Assembly (NCBI GenBank): GCA_963846315.1
Contig: CAWJVM010000008.1
Coordinates: 248,001 to 312,000 of the forward strand
Length of the DNA stretch: 64,000 nucleotides
From: RPQJ01 sp963846315
GTDB lineage: Bacteria > Pseudomonadota > Gammaproteobacteria > Steroidobacterales > Steroidobacteraceae
Direction of reading: 5' to 3'
Every line of letters begins with the position of its first letter. Position 1 is the stretch's first letter. The notes beneath the pieces are model-generated. The model was not told the DNA's origin. It saw only the letters and a list, made by a program, of their open reading frames with translations, and searched no databases. This document shows, piece by piece, positions 61,699-64,000 of the stretch. Made by a program: the position numbers and the translations under genes.

Positions 61699-62578
61699 AG
61701 AAATTGAACCAGTTGTAGGGGGCGGCTCGTACTAGCGCTTCCAATCGATTCGCGAAGTCCTGCACGATCACGTTCAGCTGTTGCCTTCGCTGGCTGCGGT
61801 CTATGTGCAGAGCGTCGGCAACCAGTTCAAAATGTAGATCGTACCTGTTGTCGCCGCGATACAGGCCGGCACACAGCACCACCGGCACGCGGAGTGCCGC
61901 AGCAATCTGCCACGGCGCCGTCGGCAGCTCGGCGCGGCCCCCGAGAAAATCCACGGTTGTCGTTACGTTGCCAGGGCGGCCTCGATCCGCCAGCATCGTA
62001 ACCAGCGAACCTGCGTTCAACGCGGCGCCGATCTCCAGCGCAACAGCTATGCCGTCCTGCCGTGGGTTGATGATGCCCGCAGCCATTTCCGGGTTGAGCT
62101 CCCTCAGTATCGCGGATAGCGTTGGGCTGTGGTCGGCGTCCAGAACCACACGAACGGTCACGTCGGGGCGGTAAGTGCTCGCTGCACGCAGTGCGTCGAA
62201 ACTGCCGACGTGTGCGCCGATCAAAAGCACCCCTCGGCCCATGTCCATAGCCCGATGCAAGTCATCCAGTCCATCGAAGCGGATATCGAAGCGCCACAGG
62301 CTGTTTGTCAGGAAGTACAGCCGGTCGAGGGTGACGCCTGCGAACGCATGGAAGTGCCTGGCAATTTCCAGCCATGTCGGGTCGCGGCCAAGGACTCGTG
62401 CAAGAAACGCACGGGATGCACGGCGCTCAGGTGCCCGACGCAGCAAAAAGTAAATCGTGATCGGGGCCAACGCCATGCGAGAGACGGTTCGGCCAAGAGT
62501 CAAAGCCAATGTCTTAAGCGCACGCAATGCCAATGCATTGCCACCCTCCGGTCTCTGGAGCCAGTCGCCAGCCATCAT
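61625..62578 (-). CDS. LpxL/HtrB-like acyltransferase
   Basis: A 317-residue acyltransferase of the LpxL-LpxP-MsbB family. The catalytic HxxxxD is AHVGSFDALRA, in LIGAHVGSFD. The N-terminus (WLQRPEGGNALALRALKTLAL) is the usual start in aryl polyene clusters, and hydrophobic helices lie near 22-50. It may acylate the lipid anchor with the polyene chain. The first codons overlap the preceding dehydratase gene (ATGA). This is the second acyltransferase of the cluster (see 42759). Confidence 0.88.
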   Translation of the reverse strand: MMAGDWLQRPEGGNALALRALKTLALTLGRTVSRMALAPITIYFLLRRAPERRASRAFLARVLGRDPTWLEIARHFHAFAGVTLDRLYFLTNSLWRFDIRFDGLDDLHRAMDMGRGVLLIGAHVGSFDALRAASTYRPDVTVRVVLDADHSPTLSAILRELNPEMAAGIINPRQDGIAVALEIGAALNAGSLVTMLADRGRPGNVTTTVDFLGGRAELPTAPWQIAAALRVPVVLCAGLYRGDNRYDLHFELVADALHIDRSQRRQQLNVIVQDFANRLEALVRAAPYNWFNFYDFWNAPSNGDKPAAVDVGSRPGD

Positions 62579-62877
62579 TCGGAGCCGCCGCAGCTTGCGA
62601 ATACCCCTTTGACGAGCAGCGTGCCGCTACGAAAGACGCTGAACGATACTTTGTCCGGTTTCACGTCAAAGGCGATGTCCGCGATCTCGCCGGGCCGCAG
62701 CGACTGCAGGAATTTGACGCTGGCGAATCTGCGTGGAGACATTGGCCACGTCTGCGAGGCTTCATAGGCGCGCAGAACGTAATCCAGGATCAATACGCCA
62801 GGGACAACGGGGTTGTCAGGAAAGTGTCCTGGCATCGCCGGATGGTCGGCCGGTACTGAAAATACAGAAGGGTCCAT
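62575..62877 (-). CDS. Hotdog dehydratase (ApeI/FabZ-like), short
   Basis: A 100-residue hotdog protein with the FabZ/ApeI pattern ADHPAMPGHFPDNPVVPGVLILDYV near the N-terminus: the H-x-x-x-P-G-H-F-P-x-x-P-V-V-P-G run holds the catalytic His. It leads the right-hand minus-strand operon (DH, acyltransferase, LolA, MMPL, DH). The gene upstream is the beta-barrel gene, 185 bp away. It is the fourth hotdog dehydratase-like protein of the cluster. Confidence 0.88.
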   Translation of the reverse strand: MDPSVFSVPADHPAMPGHFPDNPVVPGVLILDYVLRAYEASQTWPMSPRRFASVKFLQSLRPGEIADIAFDVKPDKVSFSVFRSGTLLVKGVFASCGGSE

Positions 62878-63010
62878 TGACGAGGCTGTCCTTTCCTTTC
62901 ATGCACTTGAGGTATCCGCGGGACCGGATCAGTAGTTAGCTTACGTTGGGCGGAACGCGGCGGCCACCTCCCGGTGTCTCGCGAATGGTCATCTGTTCAG
63001 CGTGGCAGCC

Positions 63011-63042
63011 AAGAAAGAAAACGGGGGCGCAAGGCCCCCGTT
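63011..63042 (-). terminator. Rho-independent terminator of the beta-barrel gene
   Basis: Read on the minus strand, a 9-bp stem (AACGGGGGC / GCCCCCGTT) with a 5-nt loop is followed by TTCTTTCTT. It lies 20 bp after the stop of the outer-membrane gene and ends that transcript before the pigment operon. Confidence 0.85.
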
Positions 63043-63062
63043 CTAGCGGTCGCAAGAGTTCG

Positions 63063-63683
63063 CTATTGAAAGCGATACACAACGCTCAGTGACAGAAAAC
63101 CCGCAGATGCGTCCAGTTCATCGTCGAACTGATTCGTGCTGTTGTCAAATTCCGGGGCCACGTCGAACCACTCGTACTCGAGCCTGAGGCCGGCGTTGCC
63201 GTTGTTCCAGCCGGCACCGCCGCCGATGAAGAATGCACTGCCATTGTCGCCCTCGCTGGCCTTTTCAGAGATGGTCGGCGAGTTGTAACTGAAGGACGTC
63301 TCAGAATCCCAGTATGCGAAGCCCGGCTTGATGAACAGCTCGAAATTGTCGCCGATCGGAAGCGAGAATACCGCCGCAGCGACAAGACTTTGCACTTCGA
63401 TGCTCAGGCTTGCAGACTCGTCGCCCACCATATCCCTGAACTCGGGACTTCCTCCGTCCAGATAAATGCCCTCGACACTAAGCCAGGGAAAGAATCTGTA
63501 ACCCCCGAACAGCTTGAATCCGAGGTCGTCCTCGTCAAAGTCGAAGCCTGTGCCGAATACGTCGTCTACCTGCGTATTGACCTGGCCTGCACCGGCACCA
63601 ATGTAGAAACCTGAATCCGTGGCTTTGACGGGTGACGCAGCGAGCAGCAATCCCGACGCCAAAAGGCAAAGTGGCAGCTTCAT
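63063..63683 (-). CDS. Outer-membrane beta-barrel protein
   Basis: A 206-residue OmpA-N/OprF-like beta-barrel: signal peptide 1-21 (ending PVKATD) then alternating strands (GFYIGAGAGQVN, GFKLFGGYRFFPWLSVEGIYL), Asp/Glu-rich loops and C-terminal SLSVVYRFQ with the terminal aromatic needed for BAM assembly. It has its own terminator and does not belong to the pigment operon. Function is unknown; such small barrels often act as surface or porin-like proteins. Confidence 0.9.
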   Translation of the reverse strand: MKLPLCLLASGLLLAASPVKATDSGFYIGAGAGQVNTQVDDVFGTGFDFDEDDLGFKLFGGYRFFPWLSVEGIYLDGGSPEFRDMVGDESASLSIEVQSLVAAAVFSLPIGDNFELFIKPGFAYWDSETSFSYNSPTISEKASEGDNGSAFFIGGGAGWNNGNAGLRLEYEWFDVAPEFDNSTNQFDDELDASAGFLSLSVVYRFQ

Positions 63684-64000
63684 TCAATCTACTCCCTTGC
63701 TGATCTGATCATGAGTGTCATCGTTCGGACGGTAGACCGCAGGAAGACTAAGCGCCATTCTTCGTTGCCTCCATACTGGAAATCACCAACATGTTGAATG
63801 CGGTCTGTGTCACTGGCGTTGATCGGACCGCAGATTGTGAAAGCCCAAGCCCACTGGATGGCCATCTCCCAGGTCATCAGTGGACCGAAGAAGGGCGGCA
63901 GGTCACGTGAACCCGATGCCTGTCCAGACGCGAGGTACCCAATAGCGTAGCAGCGGAGCTTCGCCGAGCGTCGACGAACGTGGCAGGTCACGGTATCCGT
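63684..64000. other. Right end; possible partial ORF on the minus strand
   Basis: The last 317 bp hold one minus-strand frame that is open to the window edge and stops at 63689. It reads PPFFGPLMTWEMAIQWAWAF and IQHVGDFQYGGNEEWRLVF, which look protein-like, but no family is recognised and it cannot be confirmed. It would end 5 bp before the beta-barrel gene's ATG, which leaves little space for a separate promoter. Confidence 0.35.

Overview
This window is high-GC, gene-dense chromosomal DNA from a gammaproteobacterium, probably in or near the Xanthomonadales / Nevskiales / Steroidobacterales group. That placement is inferred from a xanthomonadin-type aryl polyene cluster with a XanB2-like chorismatase, PEP-CTERM proteins, a DUF1329 protein, a MipA/OmpV porin-like protein and GGDEF-EAL signalling. 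There is one tRNA (tRNA-Phe) and no rRNA or CRISPR array.

Region 1 (1-6.7 kb): the end of a DUF1501 gene, a CbbY-like HAD phosphatase, a DksA/TraR zinc-finger protein and a VapBC-type toxin-antitoxin pair lead up to tRNA-Phe. A perfect 53-bp copy of the tRNA 3' half recurs 2851 bp downstream. It brackets a small integrated element carrying BrnTA, a truncated and frameshifted Rhs tip with an HExxH motif, and a possible immunity lipoprotein. A decayed IS transposase lies just outside.

Region 2 (6.8-16.2 kb): two PEP-CTERM proteins, a CHASE2 membrane protein, an exported SH3-M48 protease, an M48 protease fused to a pilin-like segment, a TIR-TM-TPR protein and a dihaem cytochrome c.

Region 3 (16.2-39.9 kb): stress and envelope functions. 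These include dodecin, four CsbD-like proteins in two places, a BON lipoprotein, a TlpA-like thioredoxin, a CNNM/CBS protein, an NTT/MFS-like transporter, an aldo/keto reductase, DUF1329, LysM, M20 and M14 peptidases, an exported catalase-peroxidase, a GGDEF-EAL protein, PBP7-like PbpG, a CBS protein overlapping a bacterial caleosin-like gene, a VIT-family transporter, a methyltransferase and a MipA/OmpV protein.

Region 4 (39.9-62.9 kb): an aryl polyene (xanthomonadin-like) pigment cluster. The chorismatase should supply a hydroxybenzoate starter. An acyl-ACP ligase, two ACPs and a phosphopantetheinyl transferase prime it. Two ketosynthases, a chain-length factor, a ketoreductase and several hotdog dehydratases extend it. 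Two flavin-dependent halogenase-like enzymes may tailor the aryl head. Acyltransferases, a glycosyltransferase, a LolA-like carrier and an MMPL exporter should anchor and move the product to the outer membrane. The window closes with an outer-membrane beta-barrel gene and its terminator. The strongest leads are the caleosin-like protein with two EF-hand loops, the twin-halogenase polyene cluster, the tRNA-bounded Rhs mini-element and the M48-pilin fusion.
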